Shown piece after piece: positions 1 through 13,628 of a stretch of DNA of 64,000 nucleotides (position 1 is the first letter of the stretch; each line of letters opens with the position of its first letter). Source of the DNA: Andrena cerasifolii (Eukaryota > Arthropoda > Insecta > Hymenoptera > Andrenidae). The stretch is from the NCBI RefSeq assembly GCF_050908995.1, contig NC_135121.1, positions 9,176,001-9,240,000 on the forward strand, given 5' to 3'. The notes beneath the pieces were generated by a model. That model did not search any database. It was not told the DNA's origin and worked only from the letters and a program-made list of their open reading frames with translations. Position numbers and translations under genes: made by a program.

Positions 1-2162
1 GGCGCTGCTTTTTCTTCCCCTTGGAGCGCGAGCCACGCTTGCATACGAAGTTCCGGGAAAAAGAATCACCAGCGTGTGCCGCTTACCCAACAACAATTAA
101 CGAAACTTATTAACGTAAACAACTACTGTTCACCATACAAGATACGCGAACCTGCTCGTCCTCGGAACGTCCGCCTAGCAGAGGGACCAAAATGAATCGA
201 AGCACGAGAATTCGTGGGTCCGTCGATCTTTCTAATCTTCCTTTCGAGAGTAAATGATGGAAGCTTATATCGGAGACGACGAAGAAACCGTTTCTATGGT
301 TGGACGATGAACGATAGGTTCGCTCCGCCGAACGTAAACCCAGGGAACTCGATTCGAAATGGTTCTCCGCGCTTACCACCTCCAAGCTTGAAATGCACTC
401 GGCCGATCCACTGGACCGTGAACGGAAAATATTTGCCCGTCGGGAAAGGGGGATCAGGCGTGCCAGCAGCCGCTGGAAAATTAATCGGCCCGATTCGCCG
501 CGTGGCGCAGCCTCGAAGAGGGATCGAGCAACGGGAAAGCCCGTCGAACTTTGAGGAACTATCGAACGACGGCGATCTGAATTCAGGTCGGACCAACCCA
601 CCTGTCCTTGTTCCCGTTACTTCGGTCTCGAGCTGTCTCTGAAGACAACCCACTGTCGAACACTTGTGTCGGTGAAATTCTTGATTTGTGTTCCGATTAA
701 AAAAGCAATCCCTTATTCTCCAAGCTGAGTTCTCCAGCTTCACCCTTGCAATCTCTACTTGTTTCAAGAAAAGGTTTATTCTCTCCCTGAAGCTGTTATT
801 AATCCTGTATATCCTTTTGCTGCTACGATGTTTCTCGAAGCCACCAGCGTCCCCCAAACGCAATTTGCAAAATCCAACCGCACGGCGAGCCTCGAACAAA
901 TCGATACGCGGGCCATCGGAATTCCAGCATTTCGCGGCATGCTGATTCGCCCCCCTGTGAACTGCCAGAAACGGCCAGTCCGCGCAGGCACGATCGCGGG
1001 TACGTTTACCCTAAATATAGATGAATAATTAACCCGGTCAGACATTGCACGGACTATTGGCGCGGCATCGTTGCGCGCACAGAGATGCCTGGTGGTTCAG
1101 GCATGGTTGCACGCGGCATCGACCACGCGAGCCAGCGAGTTTCCCTCAGCCTGAAGAAGGTCGCGGAAGGAGGGGGGCGGCAGGGTGCATAGGTACAGGG
1201 GAGGAGGGCAGGGCGGATAAGAGCGGGAAGGAGTGGAAAAGGTGGAAGGAAGGGCGCAGTGAACGAAGATGCCTCTGTGTAGAGCCGAAACGACGAGGGG
1301 TGAGGCCGGGGGGAGAGTTGGTTGGTTGGTCGATGCCGCAAGGTCGTTCAGTATCGACGGCCTTTCCGATCCCCCTTTCTACAGGGTGTCCACGGCCAAT
1401 CCGCGACACTCGTCGCCCCCTGCTGTTCGTTTAATGTCCAAGGGTGTTTTGACGTGTCGCCGCGATGGCGTGAATCAAAGGGAAGATTTCAAGGCCGGCG
1501 CCCTTGCCATGCACGCCCCGCGCTAACTCTTTCAACCGATCCTTTTGTCTTCCACCCCCGTGCTGCTGACCTATTTAACGTATCGCCCCGTTAAGCGCAG
1601 CCCATTTTTCAGGGTAGCACGCGCCCCAACCACGGGCTCTCCGAATCGACGATTTATTAATCCCCCGCCGCTGCGAGCTATTGGACTCTTCTTTTTTTCT
1701 CTCTCTACCTCTCCCCTCCCACGCGGAGGAAGCCTGTATTGGCTCTGTCGCTCGGCGGGCGGCGTTTTCAGAGGGAAAAATATTATCCGCGGAAAGGGAT
1801 TCTTGGGCGATTTATCGGTTCCGAACTGCCGTTTCATGTGGCCGCCTTTTTTTCAGTGGTGTTGGATACCTCGGGGACGAAAGAACTCATATTCGCGAGT
1901 AGAGATCATTCATGCTATCCCTAGTAAAGGGGGTCGTGGGGAAAATCTGCGAAAGCTAGTTTCCAGTCTCCAGTAATTATTGTGTTCATTTTATTAATAT
2001 CTCGGCACTACGTTCAGGGCAATATAACCGGGCACGTTTGAAAGGGGATGGCAATTATTATTAATTAACGCTCGTTTTCGGCAGAGTGGCTGATTAAAAA
2101 CAACCCCGCTGCGCGTTCTCCATTAGCCTTAGGGCAGTATCGGTTTAATTACTCGATTAAAC
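1..2162. other. No gene recognised
   Basis: Several overlapping open frames on both strands (the longest about 200 codons, minus strand, 294-899) have no recognisable domain, no consistent splice structure and no homology I know. They look like chance open reading in GC-rich DNA. A pyrimidine-rich tract lies near 1690-1730. I see no RNA gene or clear transposon end here. Confidence 0.5.
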
Positions 2163-2801
2163 AACACTCACCAGCGGCCGTAGCCGTGAGGGAAAAGTTT
2201 CTATTCACTAGAACAAAAGTAACGAATGCTTATCCGGCTACACCCATTGGTGTCTACCACATGGTGTCCTCCCCTTGTAAGATAAAAATACAAAATAGAA
2301 TTATTTGTTACATGAAAATTCTAAAAGCAGGTTTTGCAAGATTAGTTTCCTGTATCATATAGATAGACGATATATATTTGAAATTTCAAAAAATCATACT
2401 GTGATAAGGAAGCTGAGAAGAAGATGTAGGTTTAAAATAAGGGAAATTAAAGGAATAGCCTCGCTAAGAGGTAGGAACTTTATAACATACCAAAGACTGT
2501 TAGAAATGTTGAATAGATTAGCTATAGTGGTTAACTTATACATGTTACGTAATATAGCAGTGCAATAAAGTGTATGAAAAAAAAAGTTCTCGGTAGATCA
2601 CCGAAGTTAAGCATCACGGGGCGGTGTACTGGGGAAAGATGGGTGACCACCTTTTTCTCCCGGTGCGCTGCTGCTGTTGGGACCCGAAGGAGAGAAGAGG
2701 GGGAAAAAATGGGACAGTATAAGCAAAAATAAGCTTGAAACGACGCCCATCCTGCTTAAAACGCAGGGAAACAATAAAACACAACATTAAAGAACACTCG
2801 G
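2163..2801 (+). repeat. 5S rRNA-derived SINE, split by a later insertion
   Basis: A 5S-like head (2170-2186) and the rest of the 5S-like body (from 2586) are separated by about 400 bp of unrelated DNA. The body resembles the inner part of 5S rRNA, including the segments matching its internal promoter (GATCACCGAAGTTAAGCA, GATGGGTGACC). It is followed by an A-rich tail that matches the intact copy at 26121-26412. The whole composite is flanked by AACACTC at 2163-2169 and 2795-2801. I read this as the target-site duplication of the original SINE. SINEs with 5S-derived heads are a known class (SINE3); this family's name is unknown to me. Confidence 0.75.
2187..2585 (+). mobile_element. Poly(A)-ended insertion inside the 5S SINE
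   Basis: This block interrupts the SINE. It ends with AATAAA (2564-2569) followed eight bases later by a run of nine A's (2577-2585), as in a retrotransposed 3' end. About 13 bp of SINE sequence is missing at the junction. The segment 2245-2279 (…TCCTCCCCTTGT) matches one terminus of the foldback element at 32325-32815, so the inserted transcript may have carried a piece of that element. An 87-codon open frame (2305-2568) is basic, and I do not recognise it. Confidence 0.5.
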
Positions 2802-4245
2802 CGATTTTGAGGCCCGCAGAGAGGGCAGCACGCGAGAAGGAGCGCTATTAGTTTTCATCCATTATTGCGAGAATTATTCATCCAGGCTGGTGAATCGACG
2901 TGCCTTTAATGAAGTTACCGTCCCTGTGATCGAGCGTTTCCTTTTTCAATCGCCTAATAACCCGCCCGAGATCCGCCGGCTCCGAGCGATGAAAGGAGAT
3001 CGTAATTACTTTCCAGTAATATCCCGAGAACGTCGTTCGCGCATCCAGCTCGCCGAGCATCAAGTTTTTCCCAATGTTCCCTCTGTTATTTCTCTGGTAG
3101 CGACCTCCTCCGCCGATAAGTGTACAGTGAAAATATTTTCCCCCGCATCAATATCTTCCGATGTGCAAACAACCCGACAACCATCGATCCGCGAGCAAGA
3201 ATTTTTTCATCCCCTCTCCCCCTCCCTTACAAGCATCTGAGGGGGGGGGTGGGGGGTGGAACGAAAATATTCCCTCCACCTTAACGACTCCTCCGGGCCT
3301 CTGGATTACGCTAAACGATACCGTTTCTCGTTCCAACGGCGAGATGAGGAAGAAACATGGCGGAACGAAGGGCGGCGGTCGGAAGGACCACCTGGAGCGG
3401 GTGTGGGCGTCAAGTGCGACGAACCAGAAAAAACAAGAGGAAAGAACGAGGGGAAAATATGGAGCGAAGGGAAAGGGCCGGGGATAGATAGCGAGAAGGC
3501 AGTGGGAGGAGGGGTGGGAATGAAAGAAGAGAGGGAGAAAAAAAGAACGACAAGGCCGACTCTAATGAGAACACGAGCGATTTTCCATCGGTTTTCCAGG
3601 CGGACGAAGGTCGCGACCGAACCGCAAAAAAAGGAAACGGTCTCTCTCCGCTATTTCTGTTCTTTTCTCCGGCCTTTTTTTTTCTCTCTACGCCCCTCCC
3701 GGTGGCAGCGGCATTTAACAGGCTGCTCAGGGAGGAAGAGGGTCTTTTCCGCTGGCAAGCAGCGGAGCTGACAGAGGCTAGAGGACGTTAGAGAGAAAGG
3801 GGAAACGGCGGGGGACGGGCCGAGCGAAAGACGAGGATGCACGATTCCAGAGAGAAATAATGAGCCAGGGCGTTGTTGTTATTACGTACGTGTTGTTGGT
3901 CTGGGTTCAACGTGTCTGGCAAGCATTGTTTCCTCTTGGAAGCCGGCGTACAGCGCGGCTCAAGGACAGCAGACAATAGATCGCGGCGGATCCTCGATTC
4001 GCGAGGCGTTCCTGAGCGTTTTTTCCACCTCGCCGATGACTATCGCCAGCGAAGGCTTTTCAATATGTTAGGAGGGCCAGGTTCGAGGGGAATTCGTCGG
4101 GATACGTGCCCGACCTGGGATTAGACGGGACCAGGCTGGATAGCCGAAGAACAATCGGCAGCGCAAACTGGACTGGAAGATAGACTGCCGCATACGTGGA
4201 CTTGTAAACCCGTTGGAAGAGGGAATTGAGTGGCTTTGAGACTTA
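2802..4245. other. No gene recognised
   Basis: Purine-rich and pyrimidine-rich tracts, including a G-run at 3240-3258 and polypyrimidine at 3660-3700, produce long but compositionally biased open frames (for example 3256-3771, plus). None has a recognisable domain. Confidence 0.5.
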
Positions 4246-4383
4246 GGCCGGTATTCATAGTCGCTAGTTATTCTTAAGCAAATGCTTAAGCATGCGGCAT
4301 CCTCTACTAACCTGGTAGCTAGTAAAGGATGCCGAATAATTAAGCATTTGCTTAAGAATAAGTAGCGATTATGAATACCGGCC
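4246..4383. mobile_element. Palindromic MITE (138 bp)
   Basis: Almost the whole element is two inverted arms of about 63 bp that meet around a short centre near 4308-4320. The ends read GGCCGGTATTCATAGTCGCT and its near-complement. Such full-length hairpins are typical of miniature inverted-repeat transposons. I see no protein and cannot assign a superfamily. Confidence 0.75.
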
Positions 4384-4684
4384 TTGAAGAGGTTGTTTCT
4401 AGGCTCGGGCTAGGTCTGAATGAATCTTCTTCTTCTTCTTTTGGGTGGCGGGTTGTTTCGCTGTAAGCGTGTAGATTTGCACTGAAGAATCTTTTAATTA
4501 GAAACTGCCTTCTATTGGTATGTCGTTGGTATCGGGAGATCTGATTTGTGGTAAGGATAGGATAATTGTGGGACAGTTGCCGCACCTTACGCAAAATTGT
4601 CACCGTGTCTAAATTTTGCAACGAAAATTTGTTCCAAGGGTACATATTGTTAGTTGAACATTTTGTTCTACTAGGGTATACCAA

Positions 4685-4864
4685 CCAGTAATTGACCGCA
4701 TACCAGTGAACTGACCATTAGTCAAAGAAATGTGAATTATTAATTTAAACATTATTTATAAATGCAGTGTAGTTGCACTTTTAATATCCTGTATTTTTAG
4801 TTACGCGTATTAAGGAAACATTAATAAGTACAATTTTCAGTAAAAGTATGCGGTCATTTACTGG
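4685..4864. mobile_element. Short MITE with 20-bp terminal inverted repeats
   Basis: CCAGTAATTGACCGCATAC at the left end is repeated in inverse at 4846-4864 with one mismatch. The 180-bp interior is AT-rich and non-coding. Confidence 0.6.
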
Positions 4865-6325
4865 GCTTCTGCACGTTTTGCATTTTATAATTATTTTTTT
4901 TAAATTACGGTAAGAATGAGTAATTATTTTTATAGATATTTCAAGAAAAATAAATTTAAATGCAATTTCAACAGTTGTAAAAAAAAAATAGTAACAGCAA
5001 AGTAAAATGAAACATCTTTTTAATTTGTACAGTTATAAAATACAATAAAATTGGGGAAATAAATAAGTGCAGATATTAATTCTGCTTTTCTAAATTTAAT
5101 TGTCGTTTCTTCTTCCTTCCGCATTCATTACACATAAAATAAGAATAAAATGTGAAAAAGAGTAAAAAGCCCACAAATATGTTTGGATCATCAGATTTGT
5201 CATTACTAAATAAATAATTTGCTTTGAGATATCGCGGTATCTATTTTGAGACACTCTTTTTGTATTTTTAACATTTACATTTACGCACTTCCGTATTTCC
5301 AAGTGCTACGTCGAATGTGACCTATTCTGGCCGAGAAATATTCCACAGAGTTCCTTCAACGTATTACAGAAGTTATATCACGAAAAACTATGAATTTTTA
5401 ACTAAGTACTACGATAGCAAAAATAAACTCGACGTATAAGTTATTTAGGCAAAGTGCGGTAGGCTTACCTCGAAAAATATCAAAATCTTTAAAAGTAATA
5501 ATGGAAACACGTTCTCGTTTATTAATCTAACCCAAACGAACAGCCTGAAGCAAATAAAACCGACAGCGTTGTATTTTATCACCGATAACCCTGCAATACC
5601 GTAGGTGCGGCGTCTCTCCCAGTGCGGCATCTCTCCCGCAATTACCCTAAGCGAGTCTGAGGAGCAAGGGAAGCTGAACTTGAGACCTGGCTACAAACAG
5701 ACCATCAACCTCTGCCAGGCATGGTGGATCGAGATTAAGGATCGAGTTGCACAAGCACTCGAGGCGATCCGGACAGGCTGCAGCAAACAGTATTAATCTT
5801 CGTGACTAGATGAAGAAATCCTCGAGTGCGCAGGGACACTTGTCACCGGCCCGTGATTAAATTCCACTAAATAACTGTTCCCGACGTGGCGACGCGTGCT
5901 GCTGATCAACAAACTGATGCATCGAAAGGAGCGCCTTCTACGGTCACAGAAACGATGCCCCTTAAATTGACTGCTCGAACCGCTGCAGTTGCGTAATAAG
6001 TCATATCAATTAGAAGCCGAGAAATTGCATATTATTCACGGTGCGCGAGCCCGTTTGCCCGTCCACAAACCGCTGCGATTCATCAACGTTCTCAAGAGAT
6101 ACATCGCTGGCAAACAAAACCATTAAATTAACATGGTAATACATATTGATAAACGCCAACACTGTAGCGATTCGAATCGCGCGCCATCTGTGGCCCGAGA
6201 GCTGCGCCGGGAGCGGGGTCCACACGCACGGACTTCGCATTATTTTACAGAATATTAGGTGTGAACCGAAATATCTCCCAGCTCGATCTACCGATCCACC
6301 TCGCAATACTCTTCCTCGTCGCTAA
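4865..6325. other. No gene recognised
   Basis: Strongly AT-rich up to about 5600, then more balanced. The short open frames have no recognisable content, and I identify no repeat. Confidence 0.45.
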
Positions 6326-6693
6326 GGGGTGGTCCTTAAATTACGTGAGGCTTTTGAGTGTGGGGGGGAGGGGTCGCGAATTTCTTACGTTTTCTTACAA
6401 GAGGGGGGATGGAGTCAGGTATTATCTTACGTAATATTTTTAAATCTAATTTTCAATAAATACAAATTCTATCGTTAATCTTCCAGGAAAGTAGTTTTAG
6501 TTTAAATTCCCCGAAACCGAGTTAAATGAATTATATAAACCTTTAAAAGAAATTTAATAGCTGAGAGAATTAAATGTAAAAAATATTACGTAAGAAGTGG
6601 GTTGCAATATCGAATCTTAGGAATTCTTATACTGCGAGAGGGAGGGGGTAAGAAATCGCCAGAATTGCCCTTACGTAATTTAAGGACGGCCCC
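6326..6693. mobile_element. PIF/Harbinger-like MITE, copy 1
   Basis: The 368-bp element begins GGGGTGGTCCTTAAATTACG and ends with the inverse CGTAATTTAAGGACGGCCCC. It is flanked by TAA on both sides (6323-6325 and 6694-6696). A 3-bp duplication of the TWA type fits the PIF/Harbinger superfamily; that assignment is inference. Further copies lie at 13220-13588, 29363-29493 and 50882-51210. Confidence 0.75.
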
Positions 6694-7728
6694 TAATTCA
6701 CCGACGAAACAACCCAGTAACACAACATAGCCACCAGCAGGTACCGAGTACCCACACACACATTCTACCGCAAATTCGCGCCACGTGCTTCGAACGGCGC
6801 GTCGGTGTGAACGTTCAGCCAACCGAGTCCAGATATGCAAGCAGATACGGGCGTATCTAATCAAATGAACCATAATCTGGTACCGCGAGCGAGTACAGAA
6901 TCGGCGAGGCATCGTAACGCAGAGGAAACCGTGCCTTATCTCGCGCTTTCTATTTCCTGCACACTTCCCATTCGAGGGTTATCCGTTTGCCACTCCCCCC
7001 ACCCCCCGTTTTTCTAATTACGAGGACCGTGAAAAGACGCCGAGTTATCCCTCGTCCCGTTCCACTTGATAACGTCCGTCGCGACACCTTCCACGGACCG
7101 CCGAGTCGAACGGAGGCTCGCGGAAGATGAGATCGCGCAGATGGTATTCGACGATAGTGTTTATTGTGCAACGCGTACGCGGTCTCCTCGACGCTCGCCT
7201 TCGGAAATAGATTCAAGTACACGGGCACACAACGCTGGGGCTTATTTAGAATTATGCATCGACTCGCCTCCACGGAGGCCTCCAGACGCACGATCGCCCG
7301 CCACTCGGGCCGTTTACGCTGCTGCGTGGTTCGTGCGTCCTCCAGCGCCCGCGAGAACCTCCCTGTCTCGCTAGAGAACGGGCGCTATCGGTTTGGCGCG
7401 GCTCCAACTTCCGAGGCGCATTTCGCGATAAAGGAAGGCAAAGTTCGTGGCGTTCCTTGGTTCTATAGTGGGACGCTTCGCGTCAAGGGAATCGGGGCCG
7501 GTTCTCGGTGTCGATATGGTGGACAGGGACTCGGGAACGTTCGAGGATGAAAAGTAGCTCGTGTTTCGACCGATCGCTATCGCGCCGAAACAAGATTGCC
7601 GGTGGCTCGGTTGGCGTGCTGGCAGGCTAGCGTAAGGATGTTCGCAAGGAATCAGGAACACACACGAGCGTCCAGCGTTTTCGAATGGATTATTATGTAA
7701 AGGATATTTCGAAGACAATTTCGACATA
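6694..7728. other. No gene recognised
   Basis: GC-rich sequence with overlapping open frames on both strands (for example 6950-7291 minus, 7164-7550 plus). None resembles a known protein or shows splice-consistent structure. Confidence 0.45.
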
Positions 7729-8180
7729 CAGTTAGTGAAGAAAGTATTTGGACAGAGCTGTGACTTTGATATTTATTCTTAAAACTACTATTAGAAAGAA
7801 TTGAGGGAATCTTGACTATAAGAAAATGAAAGCTTAAACATTATACTTTATTTCTACTATGTGGAAAAATATAATCCTCAGTTTTACATCGGGAAAATAA
7901 TAAATCTTTGTCAAGTGTAGTATAAAGCGCCAAAAAAGGATTTGGACAGACGAGTTAAACTGTATAAAGTAATTAATAATCTTTTACTAATATCTAGTAG
8001 GATATCCTTTGCACTTAATGACTTCTTTTAGTCTATTTTGCATTGATTCCACCAATTTTGTCAGTTCTGGTTCAATTTTAAGCCATTCTTCCTTCAGTTG
8101 ATCAATAAATGTTTGACGATTGGTAGTTTGCTGTTTCGTACTCTTCTTTTAAGTTCGTCCCAGAGGTGTTCTATGGGGTT
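7729..8180 (-). pseudogene. Tc1-like transposon remnant
   Basis: The minus strand encodes the C-terminal end of a Tc1/mariner transposase. It starts with NPIEHLWDELKRRV, the motif around the last catalytic acidic residue of the DDE/D fold, and continues after a frameshift near 8130 with a conserved FIDQLKEEWLKI stretch to a stop at 7987-7989. The right end (7729-7755) reads CAGTTAGTGAAGAAAGTATT, like a Tc1 terminal repeat, and is preceded by TA, the usual target site. The N-terminal part is missing: homology stops where the AT-rich foldback begins. The copy is inactive. Confidence 0.85.
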
Positions 8181-8703
8181 CACGAATAACCATTATAGTT
8201 GACGAGATTTTTTTTTTGGTTATGGTATGACCAATATCTATTGCGGAAATTTTATTTTGGTTATGGCGTAACCAATATATATTGCGGGATTTTTTTTTTG
8301 GTTACGGTATAACTATTGAACTATAGAATATCTCGAATGCGAACTGTGGGTATTAGGAACCGCGGTGCGCTGTAATTTATCAGAAGAGAATTTACACAAA
8401 TTATTATTTGTAAAACTCAACACCGATTTTATGCCTTGAGTAGTTAATAAAATATATAATTATTACATTTGTGTTTTTATTGATTAAAACATATAAATTC
8501 TATAATTCATTGTATATCGTTCCTAAATACAAATTATTCGTAATAATATTAATAAAAATTGACGATGGCCTAGAGTGACCAAAATAAAACTCCCGCAATA
8601 TATATTATATATCGGTTATACCGCAACTAAAAAAAAATCACGCTATATATATTGGTTACGCTGTAATAAAAAAAATCTCGCCAACGATAATGGTTATTCG
8701 TAA
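8181..8703. mobile_element. AT-rich foldback element
   Basis: The left end ACGAATAACCATTATAGTTG is repeated in inverse at about 8674-8703. Each arm contains degenerate tandem units of roughly 50 bp, each made of GGTTAYGG, a T-run and AACCAATATATATTGCGG. No coding sequence is seen. The element sits at the broken end of the Tc1 remnant. Related bits (CGATAACGGTTATTC) continue to about 8750, so the right border is approximate. Confidence 0.6.
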
Positions 8704-11700
8704 CCAAAATCGATATCCGTCATCGATAACGGTTATTCCTGACCAAAATCATTTAAACAAAAATATTAATCCCTATGCCATAACTTGTAAAATTTAGGTT
8801 ATAACAGTTAGGGTCCCCGGGCTTAAAGCAAACGGCGGAAGTTCGGAGGAAATATTTTGCGAAAAATTGCCTAGGAAGTAGATATAATTTCACCACCGGA
8901 GCGATTGTATTACTTCGCGCGAACATTAGCAGATAAGGGAACCCGTTTGCCTACCAACGACCCTCCGTGACACGACTGCGTAATAGGTTGCGTAACAGAG
9001 TCAACAGCGACGGATAACGAGCACCGAAATAAAAGGAATACCCCGACACTATCAGTGACTGGTACAGGTGTACCCCCTTCCGTAGCAACCACTCGAAACT
9101 CGCGCGATCAATCATCAAGCCGAAGCCGTCCCCTAACTGCATACGTACAAGGAATCGATAACAGAGCAGGAAATCTGCCAGACAATTTCATCGAACAGAT
9201 TCGCCAGTGGACGTAGCACCCCGAATAAATCTCGTCTCTCGTGCTAGCACGGAAACGCGTGGGCTGGATTTCACGGTAACGTGACCAAATATCGATCCGG
9301 CTGGTACATAACGAAGGGCGCCCCGTCGGTTAAAGCAGAATAATACAATTCCAGAAACACCGCAGCGCCGGTAGAAGCGAAAAGATGTCTGGCGGCAAAC
9401 TCTCTCCCGCCTATCCGCGAGATGACAACGTAGCAAACCGTCAATTGAGTGGCCCCCGCAAGAATTTACGATTCGCCCCGATGTCACGAGAAACCATCGT
9501 TGGTCGTTAATCGCGCGATGCCGTAATTCACCTTCACCACGGGTCAGATGCCACCACTGTGTCGTGTCGGAGCACGGACGTGCCCACACATTATACCCAA
9601 CACAAGCGACCGACTCCATACGCGTCGCACACGCCTCTCCTCGCGCATCGGGACGAGCATGCAGCACATAATTTGCCACCCGTTACGCGGTTACAGCGAA
9701 GGAAGCCCTGAATGTCTCTCTCTCTATCTCTCTATCTCTCTATCTCTCTCTCTCTCTCTCTCTCTCGAAAAAAAAGACCAAAGTCTACCTTTCAACGCAC
9801 GACGGAGAATTCGAGCCATGATGCTCGTATCGGCCTCAGCAAGGGGAACGGTTAAGCTTTTGCCCCAGATGACCCGGGATATAAGCTACCAGAAAACGTT
9901 TGTCGCGTGTACTTACGGGTGGGCTGCTGCCGGGTCGGCGAGAACGAAAGTGTGGAAAGATCGGGGAGATTCTCAAGTGCAAGGTTGCTACGGTCGCGCG
10001 ACGTCACTTGAGAGTCTCTCGCCGGAGATACGTGTTCGAGAGACTCTGTGCGTCACGCTGCGACAGGGAATGTTGGCACGACCGACGGCCGATATAGCGA
10101 ATGAATTGTAATATGATAATCGCTCACATTTTCCCGTGATCAGCCATCAGGGACGTTGGTGTCAGCGGGCCAGCACGACGTCGTCCTCTGGAAACCGCTC
10201 GCCGCAGGCCTGCCGTGCGATGCTCGTATTGGCACGTCCCTCGATGGCGCGCAACCGACCGCCGCTACCGGAGCGGATTCTGACACGGTGAGCTGCGGGT
10301 ACAACGCCACGACGATCACGGGGATGCGGGGGACGGCATAGATGCTACTGAACCAGCGAGGGAAAGAGTGACAGGAGCGTGTGCCCGCGTGCTCGACGCC
10401 AATTTCTTTCGTACGATCTCCGCCGTCCGCTGGCCGCCTCGCTCGTTCCCTCGGGCCAAGTCAACGATGCCCGGACCAAACAAACGACTACACCACGATC
10501 GATTTACGCCGCGACGCGAACGCGCAACACGCGCGTCACACCGTGCGTGACACTCGCGAACAGCCGATACGTAACTACGCCGCGATTACGAAAGGAGAAA
10601 GCACAATTTTCCACAAGAAAACGCGTTCACGGACACTACGGAACTCCCGGCACAGACTGTCATCGATTGTTGACGAGCGTCGTGGACGATCACGTTCTGC
10701 CGGTGCAACAGTGGCGCCATCTGCCGCCGCCGGGATCGCACGCGACGCAACGAGCGAGAGTTAACCGTCGGTAAGTAAGGGGCCCAGGGAAATCGAGCGC
10801 GCAGCGATCTCGCGCGGCTGTTTCCGCGTACGATTGTCGAGATAGCGTTCCCTGTACCGCTTACGGCGTCAGCGAGAAACCAGACGATGTTTTAGATTCT
10901 GCTTTTAGCCGAATACCGTTTCCTCGTGTCATCGATGTATTTTTAGACGCGTTCGATTAAATACTGCGCCCGATTGCTCAATGGGGAATAATTTACGTCT
11001 GGCAACGGGGTTACGGGGACGTTCAGCTATTTTATGTGGGAATTAGCTACATCCTTGGAGGTACATAATGCGAAGAAAAGGGTTACCAATCGATAGAAAG
11101 AAGGTGGTCGCTGATCGGCAGATTTAAATTTAACCTCTTATCCTTATTCTTCGTCGAAAGTTTCCAATCGATAAGACTCTCTTGGTTGATACATATGGAT
11201 ATGTGAGCGGAATAATCAGAGTCACAGTGATTTTATCGGGCTGCGTTCGAATTTCTCGATTATCTCGCGGCACGGCTTGGAAAAATAGAAATCGTAATGT
11301 AACGCGTGTTAAACGGCTGCTTATCTTGTGGCATGCAAGCGTCCAGTATCTTGCAGGACTAGGCTTGCACAAAGGCAACGGTCTACCGAAACATTTCCTG
11401 CACGCTTAAATCTTACTCATTCTCGATAGCGGTATGACTAATTGCGGCGATAATCGTAACATATAACACCGGCGGAGATATTTTTTACAGGATTGAAACG
11501 GTGGCCGGCGAGTTTCTTGCATCGGGAGCGTGACGTATGACCGTTGATTTTTGCCACGATCATTAATAGCACGTAAACAACGGTGACGCATAGTAGTATT
11601 GGATTAACGCGTGGATGCAAGCGTCGTTTGCATTAAACTAATTGTAAGTATTTAATCGCTAACGTTTGATTCTATCCCCCACGAGGAGGTTATGGCGCGA

Positions 11701-13219
11701 ACAAAGCGGTTTTAAAGATGGGAATATTATTTCCCGGGATCAACCGCTTTGCATACAATAGTTTTGTTAGACTGGGCATCGCGCGGTTCTACGCATTGTT
11801 TCCCGGCCCTCGCCGCGTATGAATACCAAAAGAGATTAACGAGATTTCAGCTCGCCACCTCAAAATTTATAATTCCTGTCCCGGGCGGCCGACCGTGTGC
11901 GCCCACGCGGCGCAGCCCCACAATGCATCGCGAGCAAACACGTTCGACCGTTATTTTAAAAACCGTGGACAGTAATTTTACGAATTGTTTCGCTCAGGGG
12001 CTTGTCGGCCACTCCGCTGCGAGATTTAATGCGCAACAATTGTTGTGTATATAGAAGCTATTAAACGCGAGAGGTTAAAGAAAGCGCTGGTGCGAATAAT
12101 TGGGTCAGAGTTTTCTTTGTCTTTCGTAGCAGTCGATCGTACAGGTTCGCCATGGAATCGGTGCAATCGTAACGGCCTTGACAATTTACATTCTCGTCGA
12201 TGCTTCCAGAGAAATCATTTTCTCAGAGCGAAACAATGTCTTTGTTCTGTTTTTTTTTTTTTTTTGCATCAGGTGCTGCGCTCCCTTCTTCCCGTGCATC
12301 AACCTTGACGGGCACGAAACGGGACAAATACTAAACCGCGCGATACGGCGATTTCAGCTTCGGTTTCCTATTCAACGGAACGGGCCAGGAGCGAGGTAAA
12401 CACAAGCGACGGGTTTCTCGGGGCAGTTCGCGCAGCTCGTTGAAACTGCACGCGATTAGCCACAAAAGGAACAGTTACGTTTAAATACGCGTAGCTGCAT
12501 ATAGTTATTGATATGAAAATGAGATTGATCGACAGTGCGCACACGTATGTGGCACGAAACTCGCATATAATCGTGCTGTTTACGCGGCAGCCGTAGCGAA
12601 TTTATTAGCGACGTGTCTATAGCCGCGCGACATGTATCCTCTCAGCGGGCACGCTTTATCTCGCACGTTTGCAAACCGCACAGCGGACCGAAACGCACGT
12701 GCGTTTTGCAAGAGGCCAACGGGAGAGCGAAGCGTTGACTCATTTCGCGCGAGCTCCGCTACGGCTGGATCTCGTTAAGCCCGGGCTCTGCCTCGTCGCA
12801 GCTGTCGGGGAGCAGAGTCCATGCGTTTGACTCTGTTTCCCTCGGTATTGTTCGCAAATCGCTCCGCGACACGTTACCCTTTAAGCATTTCCTTCTTTGT
12901 TTTAGAAATTTCTGCGCCGTCAGCGCGCACGTGGCGTTATCTCGCCGCTCCGCTGGCCAAAGTAAGGGGGCGCGGAGAGACAAATGTGCATATCGGGAGT
13001 ATCCAAGATGGTGATGCACGTGCAGCGTCTCGATTTCTACATTCGCCGTTTCGTTGCGCGAATAAAGGTCGACAGTCCTTCGTAACAGTTTCAGCCGACC
13101 GCCCCTCCGCGGACGCTGTGCAAGATTGATAGTTAACCCTTTGGCAGTTCAATGAAATTTCAAATTCCGGTTCAAAAAATGTAAATTTTCTTTGTGTTAT
13201 ATTTCCGTTTACGCCGAAA
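8704..13219. other. No gene recognised; GC-rich block with simple repeat
   Basis: A (TCTA/TC)n microsatellite occupies about 9713-9765. Open frames up to about 187 codons overlap on both strands without recognisable domains. Two strong splice-donor strings point away from each other: ACTTAC at 9911-9916 (GTAAGT on the minus strand) and GTAAGTAAG at 10771 on the plus strand. These could belong to non-coding or untranslated first exons (see findings). A consensus AP-1 site, TGACTCA, lies at 12736-12742. No other feature is evident. Confidence 0.4.
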
Positions 13220-13588
13220 GGGGTTATCCTTAAATTATATAAGGCTTTTTAGGGGGGGGGGAGAGCGAATTACTTACGTTTTCTTACACGGAGTGGGGGG
13301 GGAGTTAGGTAGCGTCTTACGTAATATTTTTTAACCTAATTTTCAATAAATATAAATTCTATTATTAATGTTTTGGAAAAGTAGTTTTAGTTTAAATTTG
13401 CCGAAACCGAGTTGAATGAATTATATAAACCTTTAAAAGAATTTTAATAACTGAAAAAATGAAGTGTAAAAAGTGTAATATTACGTAAGGAGGGGGTTGG
13501 AATATCAAATCCTACGAATTCTTATACTTGAGGAGGGATAGGGTAAGAATTCGCCAAAATTACCCTTACGTAATTTAAGGACGGCCCC
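13220..13588. mobile_element. PIF/Harbinger-like MITE, copy 2
   Basis: This 369-bp copy has the same internal sequence and ends as the one at 6326-6693, and is flanked by AAA on both sides (13217-13219 and 13589-13591). The interior is non-coding. Confidence 0.75.
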
Positions 13589-13628
13589 AAAAGTGTAAAA
13601 AAAGCATGTTTCACAAGTACCTTTTTTC